A DNA stretch of 64,000 nucleotides from 70-18 sp041691815 (GCA_041691815.1 JBEPTZ010000003.1:19394-83393), one strand, 5' to 3'. Positions 9,138 through 18,515 are shown, counted from the stretch's first letter. Numbers and translations are program-made. Notes: a model not told the origin generated them from the letters alone.

Positions 9138-11786
9138 CTACTTCTTTGGCGCGACGAATTTCCGATACGCCCCGCCCACCCCGATCAACATCAGTCCAAG
9201 CCCGAGGAACGACAACACCCGCCACAGCCCTTCCAGCCCGGCCATGTCGATCAGGAACGCCTTGGCGGTCACCAGCCCGATGATCGCCAGCCCCGCCAGC
9301 CGTATTGCCCGCTGGCCGGTTGCCATGCCGAGCGCCAGCAGCGCGCCGCCATAGACCAGCCAGCCGCCCGACCAGGCCCAGAGTTCGCCATCCTCGATCC
9401 GCGCCGCGTCCAGCCCCAGCGCGTCGGGATGGTAGAGCAGCCGGACTTCCAGCCCGACCCACAGGAAGCCTGCCAGCACTGCGTAGCCGCCCAGCAGCTT
9501 GGCCCAGTTCGGGTTGTTGCGCAGTTCCGGCGCCGGGCTGGCCAACCCGGCCAGCAGCGCCGGCAGCAGATAGCCGCAGAACAGCGCGGTTTGCCCGGCC
9601 GGGTCATTGGTCACCGCCGGATTGCCGAGCAGCAGCAGCACCGCGCTGAACAGCGCCACCGCGCCGAGCACTCGCCAGGCCCAGCCTTGCACCACCCGGC
9701 CGGTGCGTCGCGCCAGATGCAACAGGAACGTCGCCTGCACCGCCAGCGCCGCCACGTCCAGCGCCGCCTCGGTGAAGCTGCCGTCGGCGGCGAGGTTCCC
9801 GCCGGTCGACCAGTGGCGGATTTCCAGCGCCACCAGGGCGGCGAACAGCGCCACCGCGCCGCCTTCCAGCACCGCCACCGTGCGGTCGTCGCCGCGCTTG
9901 CGGAACATCCAGGCGGTGAGTGCGAAGGCGGCGGCCGGCACGCCGTAGCTGGGCAGCAGCCCGTTCACCACCGGCAGCGTGCCAAAGGCGTAATCCACCA
10001 GATAGCCGTTCAGCAACAGTCGCACCAGCACCAGGCCCGCCACCGCCAGCGCCACCCGGCGCAGCGGCGGCAGGTCGGCCTGCGCCTCGATCCAGGCCAG
10101 CGGCGGCAGCAACAACGCGATCGCCAGGGTCAGCCACTGGTCGCTGAGCAGCATCGCGCAGCCCAGCGCCAGCGCCGCCACCGCGCCGGCCGCATGCACG
10201 CCGGCGCGCTGCCGATCCGCCCCGGCGGCCCAGGCGGCAGCGACCAGCCCGCCGGTCAGCGCCAGCGCCGCGAACGCCCACAGCGTCACCGGCTGGAACA
10301 GCCCGACCTGCACATAGGTCACCGCCAGGGTCAGCACCGGCACCGCCGCGACCAGCGCCGACCACGGCAACCGACGCTCTCGCCGCCGCTCCAGCCACAG
10401 CCCGGCCAGCGCGTAGAACGCCGCCAGCGCGGCAGCGGTTCCAAGCAGCGGCTGGATCGCGTCCGGCGCCCAGGCCCCCGGCAGCACCGCCATCACGAAG
10501 CCTTCGGTCGCCAGCACCTCGCCGGTCGGCTGCCAGGCCGGCACCGCCCAGACCAGCAGGGTGAGCAGGAACACCAGCGCCGCCAGCCAGGGCAGCCGGT
10601 CCAGCCGCGGCTCGGTGGCGCCGCGCCACACTGCCAGCGGCGACAGCAGCAGCAGCCCGGCGCGCACCCAGGGGTCGGGCACCGCAGCGGCCAGCAGCAG
10701 CCCGGCCGCCGCTAGCGCCGCGAATGGCAGCCAGGACAGCCGACGCCCGATCGGATGCTCCAGCGCCGCCGCCGGCAGCAGCAGCAGATGCAGGCAGGCG
10801 GCGGCCGGCACGAACAAGCCCGGCGCCCAGGTTTCCGGCCCCAACCCGCCGGTGGCCGCCAGCGCCACCCAGATCGCCCCGGCGATGGTCGCCGCCCAGC
10901 CGAGCCAGGCCCAGGCGGTATGCCGCACCACCGCCAGCGCCGCCGCGGTCACCAGCAGCAGGTAGCCGAACAGCCCCGGCGCATACGGCGCATCGGCGGC
11001 CACCAGCGCAGGCGTGACATAGGCGCCGACGATGCCGATTGCCGCCACCAGCACGCCCTGGCGCAGCGACAACGCCAGACCGGCCAGCGCCACCGCAGCC
11101 AGCAAAATGAAGCCGATAATCGGCGGCACCAGGTCATACAACGGCCCCGCGCCATAGGCCGCGCCAAACAGCACCGCCACGCCACCGGCCGCCAGGGCAG
11201 GCGGCACCTGGTCGCGGCCCCCGCTATCGAGGTCAGGGCCGCCCTGCTCGCGCGCCGGCCGCCGGCTGAGCCATTCCGCGCCGCCGACCAGCGCCACGCC
11301 GAGCAGCGCCGCCAGGGCGCAGCGCACCGCCGGCCCCAGCAGCCCCTGGTCCACCGCATAACGCACCAGGAACACGCCGGAGAGCAGCAGCGCCGCCGCC
11401 CCTAGCCAGACCCCCCAGCGCTGGGTCAGCAGCGCCTCCAGGTCGCGCGGCGGGCGGGGCGGGGTGATGTCGGGCTCTGCCGGCTCTGGTTCGGCCGGCC
11501 CGGCAATCGCCGGCTCAGCCGCCGTGACCTCCGGCGGCAGTGTCTCCAGTGTGGCTGGCTCCAGTGTGGCTGGCTCCACCACCTCGGCCGCCGGTGCGGC
11601 GGGCGGTGCGACCCAGGGCGAGATGACCGCCGCGTCCGCGGCCTCGGCCGGCGCCGCGGACGCGGTGGCCAGCTGCACGCGCAGCATCGCCACCTCGCGC
11701 AGCGCCCGCAGCGCCTTGAAGAAGCCGACCAGCCCGAGTACCCAGCCGGCCACCACCAGAAGCAGCAGCAATACAAAAAATTCCAT
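9138..11786 (-). CDS. DUF2339 family large integral membrane protein
   Basis: About 882 residues. An N-terminal membrane anchor (FFVLLLLLVVAGWVLGLVGF) is followed by a short coiled-coil-like segment, an Ala/Pro/Glu-rich linker (about residues 55-110), and then some 20 or more closely spaced hydrophobic helices to the C terminus. This matches the DUF2339 family, whose function is not established. The ATG at 11786 gives the membrane anchor directly; upstream in-frame codons lack coding character. It converges on the histidine phosphatase, and its TAG is 3 nt from repeat copy 1. It is divergent from rplY. Confidence 0.88.
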   Translation of the reverse strand: MEFFVLLLLLVVAGWVLGLVGFFKALRALREVAMLRVQLATASAAPAEAADAAVISPWVAPPAAPAAEVVEPATLEPATLETLPPEVTAAEPAIAGPAEPEPAEPDITPPRPPRDLEALLTQRWGVWLGAAALLLSGVFLVRYAVDQGLLGPAVRCALAALLGVALVGGAEWLSRRPAREQGGPDLDSGGRDQVPPALAAGGVAVLFGAAYGAGPLYDLVPPIIGFILLAAVALAGLALSLRQGVLVAAIGIVGAYVTPALVAADAPYAPGLFGYLLLVTAAALAVVRHTAWAWLGWAATIAGAIWVALAATGGLGPETWAPGLFVPAAACLHLLLLPAAALEHPIGRRLSWLPFAALAAAGLLLAAAVPDPWVRAGLLLLSPLAVWRGATEPRLDRLPWLAALVFLLTLLVWAVPAWQPTGEVLATEGFVMAVLPGAWAPDAIQPLLGTAAALAAFYALAGLWLERRRERRLPWSALVAAVPVLTLAVTYVQVGLFQPVTLWAFAALALTGGLVAAAWAAGADRQRAGVHAAGAVAALALGCAMLLSDQWLTLAIALLLPPLAWIEAQADLPPLRRVALAVAGLVLVRLLLNGYLVDYAFGTLPVVNGLLPSYGVPAAAFALTAWMFRKRGDDRTVAVLEGGAVALFAALVALEIRHWSTGGNLAADGSFTEAALDVAALAVQATFLLHLARRTGRVVQGWAWRVLGAVALFSAVLLLLGNPAVTNDPAGQTALFCGYLLPALLAGLASPAPELRNNPNWAKLLGGYAVLAGFLWVGLEVRLLYHPDALGLDAARIEDGELWAWSGGWLVYGGALLALGMATGQRAIRLAGLAIIGLVTAKAFLIDMAGLEGLWRVLSFLGLGLMLIGVGGAYRKFVAPKK

Positions 11787-11826
11787 TCCGCTATCGATGC
11801 GCAGCCCGGCCCTGCGGTCAAGCGAT

Positions 11827-11854
11827 TTGCAACACTTCCCCCCCTTTGCTACAC
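11827..11854 (+). promoter_or_regulatory. candidate promoter of rplY
   Basis: TTGCAA (11827-11832), a 16-nt spacer and CTACAC (11849-11854) resemble an alphaproteobacterial housekeeping sigma promoter. A 7-bp GC-rich hairpin (CGCCGGC 11864-11870 / GCCGGCG 11881-11887) follows in the presumed leader, upstream of the AGGAG ribosome-binding site. Confidence 0.45.
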
Positions 11855-11910
11855 CCCGCCCCGCGCCGGCACCCCTGGAGGCCGGCGTTTGTAGTTCTAG
11901 GAGCGAACCA

Positions 11911-12579
11911 ATGGCCGAAATCACCACGATCGAGGCCGAGGCGCGCGAGCGTGCAGGTAAGGGGGCAGCACGCGCGACTCGGCGGCAGGGCAAGGTGCCC
12001 GCAGTCATCTACGGCGCCAAGGCGGCGCCAACCCTGATCGCGCTGGACCCCAAGCAGGTCATGCGCGAGCTGCACCGCGGCGGCTGGCGCTCGCGCCTGT
12101 ACGGCGTGAAGGTCGGCGGCGAGACCACCCGCGCGCTGATCCGCGACGTGCAGTTCCACCCGGTCACCGACCTCCCCGAGCATGTCGACTTCCAGCGCCT
12201 GGCCGCCGGCGAGATGATGCGCGTGGCGATCACCGTGCTGTTCCAGAACGAGGCCACCAGCATCGGCCTGAAGCGCGGCGGCATGCTGAACGTCGTGCGC
12301 CACACCGTGGAATGCTATGTCGACCCCGACCATGCCCCGGAGCATTTCGAGGCCGATCTCGCCGAGTTGGACATCAACGACAACGTCCGCTGGTCCAACC
12401 TGAAGGGCAACGAGAACGCCCGGCCGGTGATCACCGACCGTGATTTCGTGATCGCCACGGTCGCCGCACCGACCAAGATGCCGGAAGTCCCGACCGAGGC
12501 TCCCACCGCCGTCGCGGCCCCTGCTGCTGCCGCGGCCCCGACCAAGGCCGCCGCCAAGCCGGCCGCCAAGAAGAAGTAA
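11911..12579 (+). CDS. rplY: 50S ribosomal protein L25/general stress protein Ctc
   Basis: Binds 5S rRNA in the large ribosomal subunit. At 222 residues it is the long, CTC-type form: an N-terminal L25 domain (EARERAGKGAARATRRQGKVPAVIYG) followed by the TL5-like beta domain (FHPVTDLPEHVDFQRL, EHFEADLAELDI). A low-complexity Ala/Lys/Pro tail ends in PAAKKK. A strong AGGAG sits 8 nt before the ATG at 11911, and an in-frame extension further upstream is inside the promoter region. It is followed by pth after 27 nt, the usual rplY-pth-ychF order. Confidence 0.96.
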   Translation: MAEITTIEAEARERAGKGAARATRRQGKVPAVIYGAKAAPTLIALDPKQVMRELHRGGWRSRLYGVKVGGETTRALIRDVQFHPVTDLPEHVDFQRLAAGEMMRVAITVLFQNEATSIGLKRGGMLNVVRHTVECYVDPDHAPEHFEADLAELDINDNVRWSNLKGNENARPVITDRDFVIATVAAPTKMPEVPTEAPTAVAAPAAAAAPTKAAAKPAAKKK

Positions 12580-12606
12580 GCGGTTTTTCCAGCCGGAGGC
12601 TGCGCC

Positions 12607-13185
12607 ATGCTGCTGTGGGTCGGGCTGGGCAATCCCGAACCGGGAATGGCCCGCCAGCGCCACAATATCGGCTTCATGGCGGTGGATGTGATCGCCATCC
12701 GCCACGGTTTCTCGCCGTGGCGGCAGCGCTTCAAGGGTCTGGTCGCCGAGGGCAATATCGGCGGTCAGAAAATCCTGGCGCTGAAGCCGCTGACCTACAT
12801 GAACGCCTCGGGCGAGAGCGTGCAGGCGGCGCAAGCCTTCTACAAGCTTGAGCCGGGGGCGATCACCGCCTTCCACGACGAACTCGACCTCGTGCCCGGC
12901 AAGCTGCGGGTGAAGCGTGGCGGCGGTGCTGCCGGCCATAACGGCCTGCGCAGCATGGACCGCATGCTTGGCACGTCGGACTACTGGCGCGTCCGCCTCG
13001 GCATCGGCCACCCCGGCAGCAAGGCGCGGGTGATGCCGTATGTGCTCGGCGATTTTGCCAAGATCGACATGGACTGGCTGCTGCCGCTGCTCGACGCAGT
13101 GGCCGACACCGCCACATTGCTCGCCGCCGGCAAGCCGGAGGATTTCATGACCAGAGTGGCGCTTCTCACACAGGACGCATCGTAA
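12607..13185 (+). CDS. pth: peptidyl-tRNA hydrolase
   Basis: Releases tRNA from peptidyl-tRNAs that fall off stalled ribosomes. The 192-residue protein shows the family core: [19 protein letters not shown] with the catalytic His at residue 19, then [30 protein letters not shown] and [14 protein letters not shown]. The length is normal. Its TAA overlaps the ATG of ychF (TAATG), so the two are coupled. Confidence 0.97.
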   Translation: MLLWVGLGNPEPGMARQRHNIGFMAVDVIAIRHGFSPWRQRFKGLVAEGNIGGQKILALKPLTYMNASGESVQAAQAFYKLEPGAITAFHDELDLVPGKLRVKRGGGAAGHNGLRSMDRMLGTSDYWRVRLGIGHPGSKARVMPYVLGDFAKIDMDWLLPLLDAVADTATLLAAGKPEDFMTRVALLTQDAS

Positions 13186-14279
13186 TGGGCTTCAACTGCG
13201 GCATCGTCGGCCTGCCCAATGTCGGCAAGAGCACGCTGTTCAATGCGCTCACCGCAACTGCGGCAGCCCAGGCGGCCAACTACCCGTTCTGCACCATCGA
13301 GCCGAATGTCGGCCGCGTCGCGGTGCCCGACCCGCGCCTCGACATGCTCGCCCAAATCGGCAAGTCGCAGAAGATCGTGCCCACCAGCCTGGAATTCGTC
13401 GACATCGCCGGCCTGGTGCGCGGCGCCAGCCGAGGCGAGGGCCTCGGCAACCAGTTCCTCGCCAATATCCGCGAGGTGGATGCCATCGTCCATGTGCTGC
13501 GCTGCTTCGAGGACGGCGACGTGACCCATGTCGAAGGCAGCGTCGACCCGATCCGCGATGCCGAGACGGTCGAGACCGAACTGATGCTGGCCGACCTCGA
13601 CAGCCTGGAGAAGCGGCTGCACGCCGCGCAGAAAAAAGCCCGCGGCGGCGACAAGGAGAGCGTCGCCGCCGTCGCGCTGATGGAACCGCTGGTCGAAGCC
13701 CTGCAGGAAGGCCGCATGGCGCGCACCGCGATCCCCAAGGGCGAGGAGGAAGCGGTCCGCCGCCTGCAACTGCTCACTGCCAAGCCGGTGCTGTATGTCT
13801 GCAACGTCGAGGAAGCCAGCGCCGCCACCGGCAACGCCCATTCCGCCCGGGTCGCCGCCCGCGCCGCCGCCGAGGGCGCGCAATACGTCATCGTCTCGGC
13901 GGCGATCGAGGCCGAGGTCAGCCAACTCCCCGAAGCCGACCGCGCCGAGTTCCTCGAGGGCCTCGGCCTGCACGACAGCGGGCTCGACCGGGTGATCCGC
14001 GCCGGCTATGCGCTGCTCGGCCTGATCACCTATTTCACCTGCGGCCCCAAGGAATCCCGCGCCTGGACCATCACCCAGGGCACCAAGGCACCGGCCGCCG
14101 CCGGCGTCATCCACGGCGACTTCGAACGCGGCTTCATCGCCTGCGAGACCATCGGTTACGACGACTATGTGGCCCTGAAGGGCGAAACCGGCGCCAAGGC
14201 GGCCGGCAAGATGCATGTCGAGGGCAAGGAATACGTGGTCCGCGACGGCGACGTGCTGCTGTTCCGCTTCAACGTCTGA
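13185..14279 (+). CDS. ychF: redox-regulated ATPase YchF (OLA1 family)
   Basis: An Obg-related P-loop NTPase that prefers ATP and associates with ribosomes. The 364-residue protein has the Walker A loop GLPNVGKST (residues 9-17), the switch region DIAGLVRGASRGEGLGNQFL, and the C-terminal TGS domain with CGPKESRAWTI and DGDVLLFRFNV. Its start overlaps the pth stop by 1 nt. Confidence 0.97.
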   Translation: MGFNCGIVGLPNVGKSTLFNALTATAAAQAANYPFCTIEPNVGRVAVPDPRLDMLAQIGKSQKIVPTSLEFVDIAGLVRGASRGEGLGNQFLANIREVDAIVHVLRCFEDGDVTHVEGSVDPIRDAETVETELMLADLDSLEKRLHAAQKKARGGDKESVAAVALMEPLVEALQEGRMARTAIPKGEEEAVRRLQLLTAKPVLYVCNVEEASAATGNAHSARVAARAAAEGAQYVIVSAAIEAEVSQLPEADRAEFLEGLGLHDSGLDRVIRAGYALLGLITYFTCGPKESRAWTITQGTKAPAAAGVIHGDFERGFIACETIGYDDYVALKGETGAKAAGKMHVEGKEYVVRDGDVLLFRFNV

Positions 14280-14300
14280 GTCGGTCTGCCGGAGCGCCCG

Positions 14301-15605
14301 ATGGCCCGCTTCTTCAGCATCCCGCGCAAGATCGCAGGCCAGTTCGCGCTGCTGCGCCGGGACCCCGAGGCGTTCGGCCGCAACCTCATGCAGTTCACCC
14401 ACAAGCAGCTGTTCGAGCAGCGGCTGCTCGACATGCTCAACCTGGCGCCGATGCATATCCGGCTGGCGCCGGAGCTGGCCGACCGTCCGACGCTCAACGT
14501 GCTCAACCCGACGCTCGGCCGCAACGACATGACCGGCGGCCCCAACACCGTGGTCAATCTCGCGCTGCGGGTGGCCCAGCGCGGCGTTCCGGTCCGCCTG
14601 GTCACCACCATGCAAACCTCGTCCGCCGACCCGGCCTGGCTCCGCAGCCATTTCGCCGCGCTGCTGGGGACGGCCACGCTGCCGGAGGCCGCCGTGGTCA
14701 GCGCCGCCGAGCCCGGCCAGCCGCTGCCGGTCGGCGCCAACGACCTGTTCATGGGAACCCATTGGACCACGGTGCAACAACTCAAGACCGTGCTGCCGCA
14801 GTTCAACAGCCGGCAATTCTTCTACCTGCTGCAGGATTTCGAGCCGAGTTTTTACCCATGGTCCAGCAACTACGCCGCCGCCCTTGAGACCTTCGGGCTG
14901 GATTTCTGGCCGATCTTCAACGAATCCCTGCTGGCCGATTTCTTCGACGCCCAGCAACCCGGCCGCTTCGCCGACCCGGCGACACGCCAGCGCGCGATCA
15001 TCTTCGAGCCGGCGATCGACAAGCGCCTGTTCCACCCCCCGACCGATCCTGCGCCCCCCCGCCCGAAGCGCCTGCTGTTCTATGCGCGCCCAAGCAACGA
15101 ACGCAACCTGTTCGGCCTCGGCATCACCGCGCTGCGCCGTGCGGCAGCGCACCCTGCCTTCGCCGACGGCTGGGAATTCCTGGCGATCGGCAGCCGCGGC
15201 AGCATGCCGGCCCTGGCCCTGGCCAACGGCCGCACGCTGCGCCCCGCCCCTTGGCTGGATTATGCCGGATACGCCCGCCTGCTCGGCGAATCCAACGTGC
15301 TGCTTTGCCCGATGCTGTCGCCGCACACCTCCTATCCGGTGCTGGAAATGGCGGCCTGCGGCGGCCTGGTGGTCACCAACAGCTTCGCCACCAAGACCCC
15401 TGCGGCCCTCGCCGCCCTCTCTGGCCACATCATCGCCGGCGAACCCACCATCGAGGCCCTCGAGCACAGCCTGATCGCCGCCGCCGACCGCATCAATCGC
15501 GGCCATCTCCGCACCGCGGATATCGCCCTGCCACGCGACTGGGCCACCGCCCTCGGCCCCGCCGCCGACCGCATCGCCGCGTTGTTTCGCCAGGCGACCG
15601 GCTGA
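14301..15605 (+). CDS. WsaF-like glycosyltransferase
   Basis: The 434-residue protein resembles rhamnosyltransferases of the WsaF type (two-domain GT-B fold, retaining). The N-terminal domain holds MTGGPNTVVNLALRVAQRGV and YLLQDFEPSFYPW. The C-terminal domain has RLLFYARPSNERNLFGLG, and the donor-site region is LCPMLSPHTSYPVLEMAACG. There is no membrane segment. It starts 22 nt after ychF and stands alone without other polysaccharide genes nearby, so the acceptor is unknown. Confidence 0.85.
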   Translation: MARFFSIPRKIAGQFALLRRDPEAFGRNLMQFTHKQLFEQRLLDMLNLAPMHIRLAPELADRPTLNVLNPTLGRNDMTGGPNTVVNLALRVAQRGVPVRLVTTMQTSSADPAWLRSHFAALLGTATLPEAAVVSAAEPGQPLPVGANDLFMGTHWTTVQQLKTVLPQFNSRQFFYLLQDFEPSFYPWSSNYAAALETFGLDFWPIFNESLLADFFDAQQPGRFADPATRQRAIIFEPAIDKRLFHPPTDPAPPRPKRLLFYARPSNERNLFGLGITALRRAAAHPAFADGWEFLAIGSRGSMPALALANGRTLRPAPWLDYAGYARLLGESNVLLCPMLSPHTSYPVLEMAACGGLVVTNSFATKTPAALAALSGHIIAGEPTIEALEHSLIAAADRINRGHLRTADIALPRDWATALGPAADRIAALFRQATG

Positions 15606-15610
15606 GCCCG

Positions 15611-16351
15611 CTACCCCTCGAACAACCGCCGCAACGCCTCCGACACCCCCACCACCGTCTTCGCCGCCGGCTTGCGGAACGTCCCGGCGGTCGCCTTGCG
15701 CACCCCGAGCCGCGCCAGCATCTCCGCCTGCCCGATCGCCGCGGCCACCCCGTCCACCAGCGGCACCGGCACCAGATGCGCCACCTCGGCCGCCAGCCCG
15801 GCCAGCGGCGCCCCGCCCAGGATCACCACATCGGCCTCGTCCTCCGCCACTGCCCGCCGGCACATCTCCACCAGCAGCGCCGCCTTCTCCGCCTGCACCT
15901 CGCCGATATCGCTAAACGGCGCCTCCAGGCAGCGAATCGCCGCCAGCCGCCCGGCCAGCCCGTTATATTCCACGCATTCGCGGTACCACGGCCCCAGCGC
16001 CACCGCGAAGGTCACGATCGCGAATCGCCGCCCCAGCATGCACGCGGTCAGCATCGCCGCCTCGGCCATGCCGATCACCGGGATATCCAGCAACTCCCGC
16101 GCCCCGCCCACCCCCGGATCGCCGAACGCCGCCACCACCGCCGCGTCGCAGCCCGGCGCATGCTCGGCGAGCAATTCCAGCGTCGTCCGCCCGGCCACCG
16201 CCGCCTCGGCCCGCGTGGCGATATACGGCACCCCGGCCGCCCCGGTCACCGCCACCACCTCGGTCCCCGGCGACGCCGCCGCCCGCGCCACCGCGGCGAT
16301 CCGCTCGGTGATCCCGACCGACGTATTCGGATTGGCCAGCAGAATCTTCAT
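15611..16351 (-). CDS. Asp/Glu/hydantoin racemase-superfamily protein lacking both catalytic cysteines
   Basis: The 246-residue protein has the hydantoin/allantoin racemase layout: MKILLANPNTSVGITERI at the start, FGDPGVGGARELLDIPVIG in the middle, and ADVVILGGAPLAG late. In characterised hydantoin racemases the two catalytic cysteines lie just before the first F-x-DPG and in the GCAGMAG-like loop. Here the corresponding positions are Ala75 and Gly180, so classical two-base racemisation looks impossible. It is divergent from the amidohydrolase gene 79 nt away, hinting at a shared substrate, possibly a ring-opened amide or hydantoin. A related hydrolase or isomerase function is possible. Confidence 0.75.
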   Translation of the reverse strand: MKILLANPNTSVGITERIAAVARAAASPGTEVVAVTGAAGVPYIATRAEAAVAGRTTLELLAEHAPGCDAAVVAAFGDPGVGGARELLDIPVIGMAEAAMLTACMLGRRFAIVTFAVALGPWYRECVEYNGLAGRLAAIRCLEAPFSDIGEVQAEKAALLVEMCRRAVAEDEADVVILGGAPLAGLAAEVAHLVPVPLVDGVAAAIGQAEMLARLGVRKATAGTFRKPAAKTVVGVSEALRRLFEG

Positions 16352-16430
16352 CCCGCCACGCTACCCCAGCCCCCCACCCTTGGCCACGCCGCCCCGCCCG
16401 GCCAAACTACAGCGCAAAGGAGTTCCCCTC

Positions 16431-17585
16431 ATGCGCCTCACCAACGGCCGCCTCGAAGACGCCAGCCTCGTCGACCTCACCGTCGAGCATGGCCGCATCG
16501 CTGCCATCGCCCCAGCCACCGGCCAACCAGGCGACGCTGACCTGTGCGGCCGCCTCCTGCTCCCGGCGCTCACCGATGGCCACGTCCACCTCGACAAGAC
16601 CGTCCTCGGCATGCCCTGGCGCCCGAACAGCGGCGCCCCTACCGTCTCCGGCCGCGTCGAGAACGAGCGCCGGCTGCGCCGCTCCCTCACCCGGGTCGCC
16701 GAGCGCGCCGCCGCTCTCCTCCACCGCATGATTGCCAACGGCACCACCCGCCTGCGCACCCATGTCGACATCGACGACGAGATCGGCCTGGAAAACTTCC
16801 ACGCCCTGCAAGCCGTCATCGCCAAATACCGCACCCAGGCCGACATCGAACTCGTCGCCTTCCCGCAAAGCGGCATCCTGCGTCGCCCCGGCGTCGCCGC
16901 CCTGCTCGACGCCGCCCTCGCCGAAGGTGCGGACCTGATCGGCGGCCTCGACCCCGCCACCTATGACGGCGACGCCCGCGCCCATCTCGACATCGTCTTC
17001 ACCCTCGCCCAGAAACACGGCAAAGGCATCGACATCCACCTGCACGACCGCGACTCCGGCGGCAACGCCCAACTCCGCGACATCGCCGCCCGCACCACCG
17101 CCGCCGGCATGGCCGGCCAGGTCACCGTCAGCCACGCCTTCAGCCTCGGCACGCCCGACGAAGCCGACTTCGCCGCCACTGCCACCGCGCTGGCCCGCGC
17201 CGGCGTCGCCATCCTCACCTCCTCCCCCTCGGCCGGCCCGGTCCCCCCGGTCAAACCCCTGCTCGCCCACGGCGTCACGCTGCGCGCCGGCAGCGACAAC
17301 ATCCGCGACCTCTGGTCCCCGTTCGGCAACGGCTGCATGATCGAACGCGCCATGCTGATCTCCCTCCGCCAAGGCTTCCGCACCGACGCCGATATCGCCC
17401 TCGCCTACGACCTCTGCTCCGACTCCCGCCGCCTCTCCCCCGGCGCGCCCGCCGACTTCATCGCCATCGCCGCCGAAACCCGCGCCGAAGCCGTCGCCGA
17501 ACGCCCGGCCCGCATGGTGTTCCGCGGTGGCCGCCTCATCGCACAAGACGGCAAGTATCTCGAAGGGGAAGCAGCGCTTTTTTGA
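16431..17585 (+). CDS. cytosine-deaminase-like amidohydrolase
   Basis: A 384-residue metal-dependent amidohydrolase of the CodA / N-isopropylammelide-hydrolase type. Metal and catalytic motifs are DGHVHLDKT (H51, H53), LRTHVDIDDEIGLENF, DIHLHDRDSGG, VSHAFSLG and GSDNIRDLWSPFGNG with the late Asp. The substrate is likely a cyclic amide or aminopyrimidine/triazine-like ring, but this cannot be fixed. AAAGGAG precedes the ATG at 16431. The last residues (EGEAALF) and the TGA lie in the first hairpin of repeat copy 2, so the repeat defines the C terminus. Confidence 0.85.
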   Translation: MRLTNGRLEDASLVDLTVEHGRIAAIAPATGQPGDADLCGRLLLPALTDGHVHLDKTVLGMPWRPNSGAPTVSGRVENERRLRRSLTRVAERAAALLHRMIANGTTRLRTHVDIDDEIGLENFHALQAVIAKYRTQADIELVAFPQSGILRRPGVAALLDAALAEGADLIGGLDPATYDGDARAHLDIVFTLAQKHGKGIDIHLHDRDSGGNAQLRDIAARTTAAGMAGQVTVSHAFSLGTPDEADFAATATALARAGVAILTSSPSAGPVPPVKPLLAHGVTLRAGSDNIRDLWSPFGNGCMIERAMLISLRQGFRTDADIALAYDLCSDSRRLSPGAPADFIAIAAETRAEAVAERPARMVFRGGRLIAQDGKYLEGEAALF

Positions 17586-17695
17586 AAAAAAGCGCGCAAA
17601 AAACTTCATCCGCCTTGCAACAGCGGCGTGGCGGAGATGCCGTACACTCCAATGGATAGAAAGTTTTTTTGCTTCTTTTTGTTCACAAAAAGAAG
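17574..17695. repeat. interspersed hairpin repeat, copy 2 (A-to-B orientation)
   Basis: The left hairpin is GCGCTTTTTT / AAAAAAGCGC (17574-17595), a paired change from the usual GGTTC/GAACC, with the amidohydrolase stop codon at the loop. Half A CATCCGCCTTGCAACAGCGG and the centre with GTACACTCCAATGGAT follow. The right hairpin is CTTCTTTTTGT / ACAAAAAGAAG (17672-17695). It lies between two same-strand genes. Confidence 0.9.
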
Positions 17696-17720
17696 ACCTT
17701 CAACTGAAAGGACCTGCCAG

Positions 17721-18515
17721 ATGGACATCCGCCTCACCGCCCACACCGCCATCAACACCGGCGCCAGCAAGGGCCTCGGCCTCGCGATGGCCAAGCGCTT
17801 CGCCGCCTCCGGTGCCGATGTCGCCATCCTCGCCCGCACCCGGGCCACGCTCGACACCGCCCGCGCCGAGATCGAGGCCCAGGCCCCCGGCCGCCGCGTC
17901 GTCGCCATCGCCTGCGACGTCGCCCAGGCCGCCGACATCGCCCGCGCCCATGCGGCCGCCACCGAAGCCCTCGGCCCGATCGACATCGTGGTGAACAACG
18001 CCGGCGCCTCGGCCACCGGCCCGTTCGAGACCACCACCGACGAGGCCTGGCAGCAGGACCTCGACCTCAAGCTGTTCGCCGCCATCCGCCTCACCCGCCT
18101 GGCCTGGCCCACCATGAAGCAGCGCCGCTGGGGCCGGGTGATCAACGTGCTGAACACCGGCGCCAAGACCCCGCGCGCCAACGGCAGCCCCACCGTGGTC
18201 AGCCGCGCCGCCGGCATGGCGCTCACCAAGGTGCTGGCCGGCGAGGGGGCGCCCTACGGCATCCTGGTCAACGCCATGCTGGTCGGCCTGATCGCCACCG
18301 ACCAGGTTGCCCGCGCCCACGCCAAACTGGTCGCCGGCGGCCAGAACATCACGCTGGCCGAACACATCGCCAAGGTCGGCGCCGCGGTGCCGCTCGGCCG
18401 CATGGGCCACGCCGAGGAATTCGCCAACCTCGCCTGCTTCCTGGCATCCGACGCCGGCGGCTACGTCACCGGCACCGCGATCAACGTCGACGGTGGCATG
18501 TCGCCGGTGGTGTGA
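17721..18515 (+). CDS. SDR-fold protein lacking the canonical catalytic residues
   Basis: The 264-residue protein keeps the short-chain dehydrogenase fold: TGASKGLGLAMAKRFA for cofactor binding, VNNAGASATG, and the C-terminal GGYVTGTAINVDGGM. The active site is altered. The usual Ser is Asn145 or nearby, and the Tyr-x-x-x-Lys motif reads TVVSR, with Thr158 and Arg162. It may bind NAD(P) without classical reductase activity, or use another mechanism. The ATG at 17721 follows a GAAAGGA ribosome-binding sequence just outside repeat copy 2; upstream in-frame codons are repeat sequence. Confidence 0.8.
   Translation: MDIRLTAHTAINTGASKGLGLAMAKRFAASGADVAILARTRATLDTARAEIEAQAPGRRVVAIACDVAQAADIARAHAAATEALGPIDIVVNNAGASATGPFETTTDEAWQQDLDLKLFAAIRLTRLAWPTMKQRRWGRVINVLNTGAKTPRANGSPTVVSRAAGMALTKVLAGEGAPYGILVNAMLVGLIATDQVARAHAKLVAGGQNITLAEHIAKVGAAVPLGRMGHAEEFANLACFLASDAGGYVTGTAINVDGGMSPVV

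Noticed and set aside
9108..10715. Gln/Arg/His-rich frame on the plus strand
   Set aside because: It is opposite the DUF2339 gene, whose transmembrane pattern is convincing; the frame's composition is an artefact.
12981..15863. Long open frame on the minus strand opposite pth, ychF and the glycosyltransferase
   Set aside because: It is antisense to three well-supported genes, has a Gly/Arg/Ala/Asp-biased composition typical of GC-rich shadow frames, and no recognisable domain.
17628..17720. Upstream extension of the SDR gene (first residues MAEMPYTPMDRKFFC)
   Set aside because: This part is entirely repeat copy 2; the proper start is the ATG at 17721 with its own ribosome-binding site.
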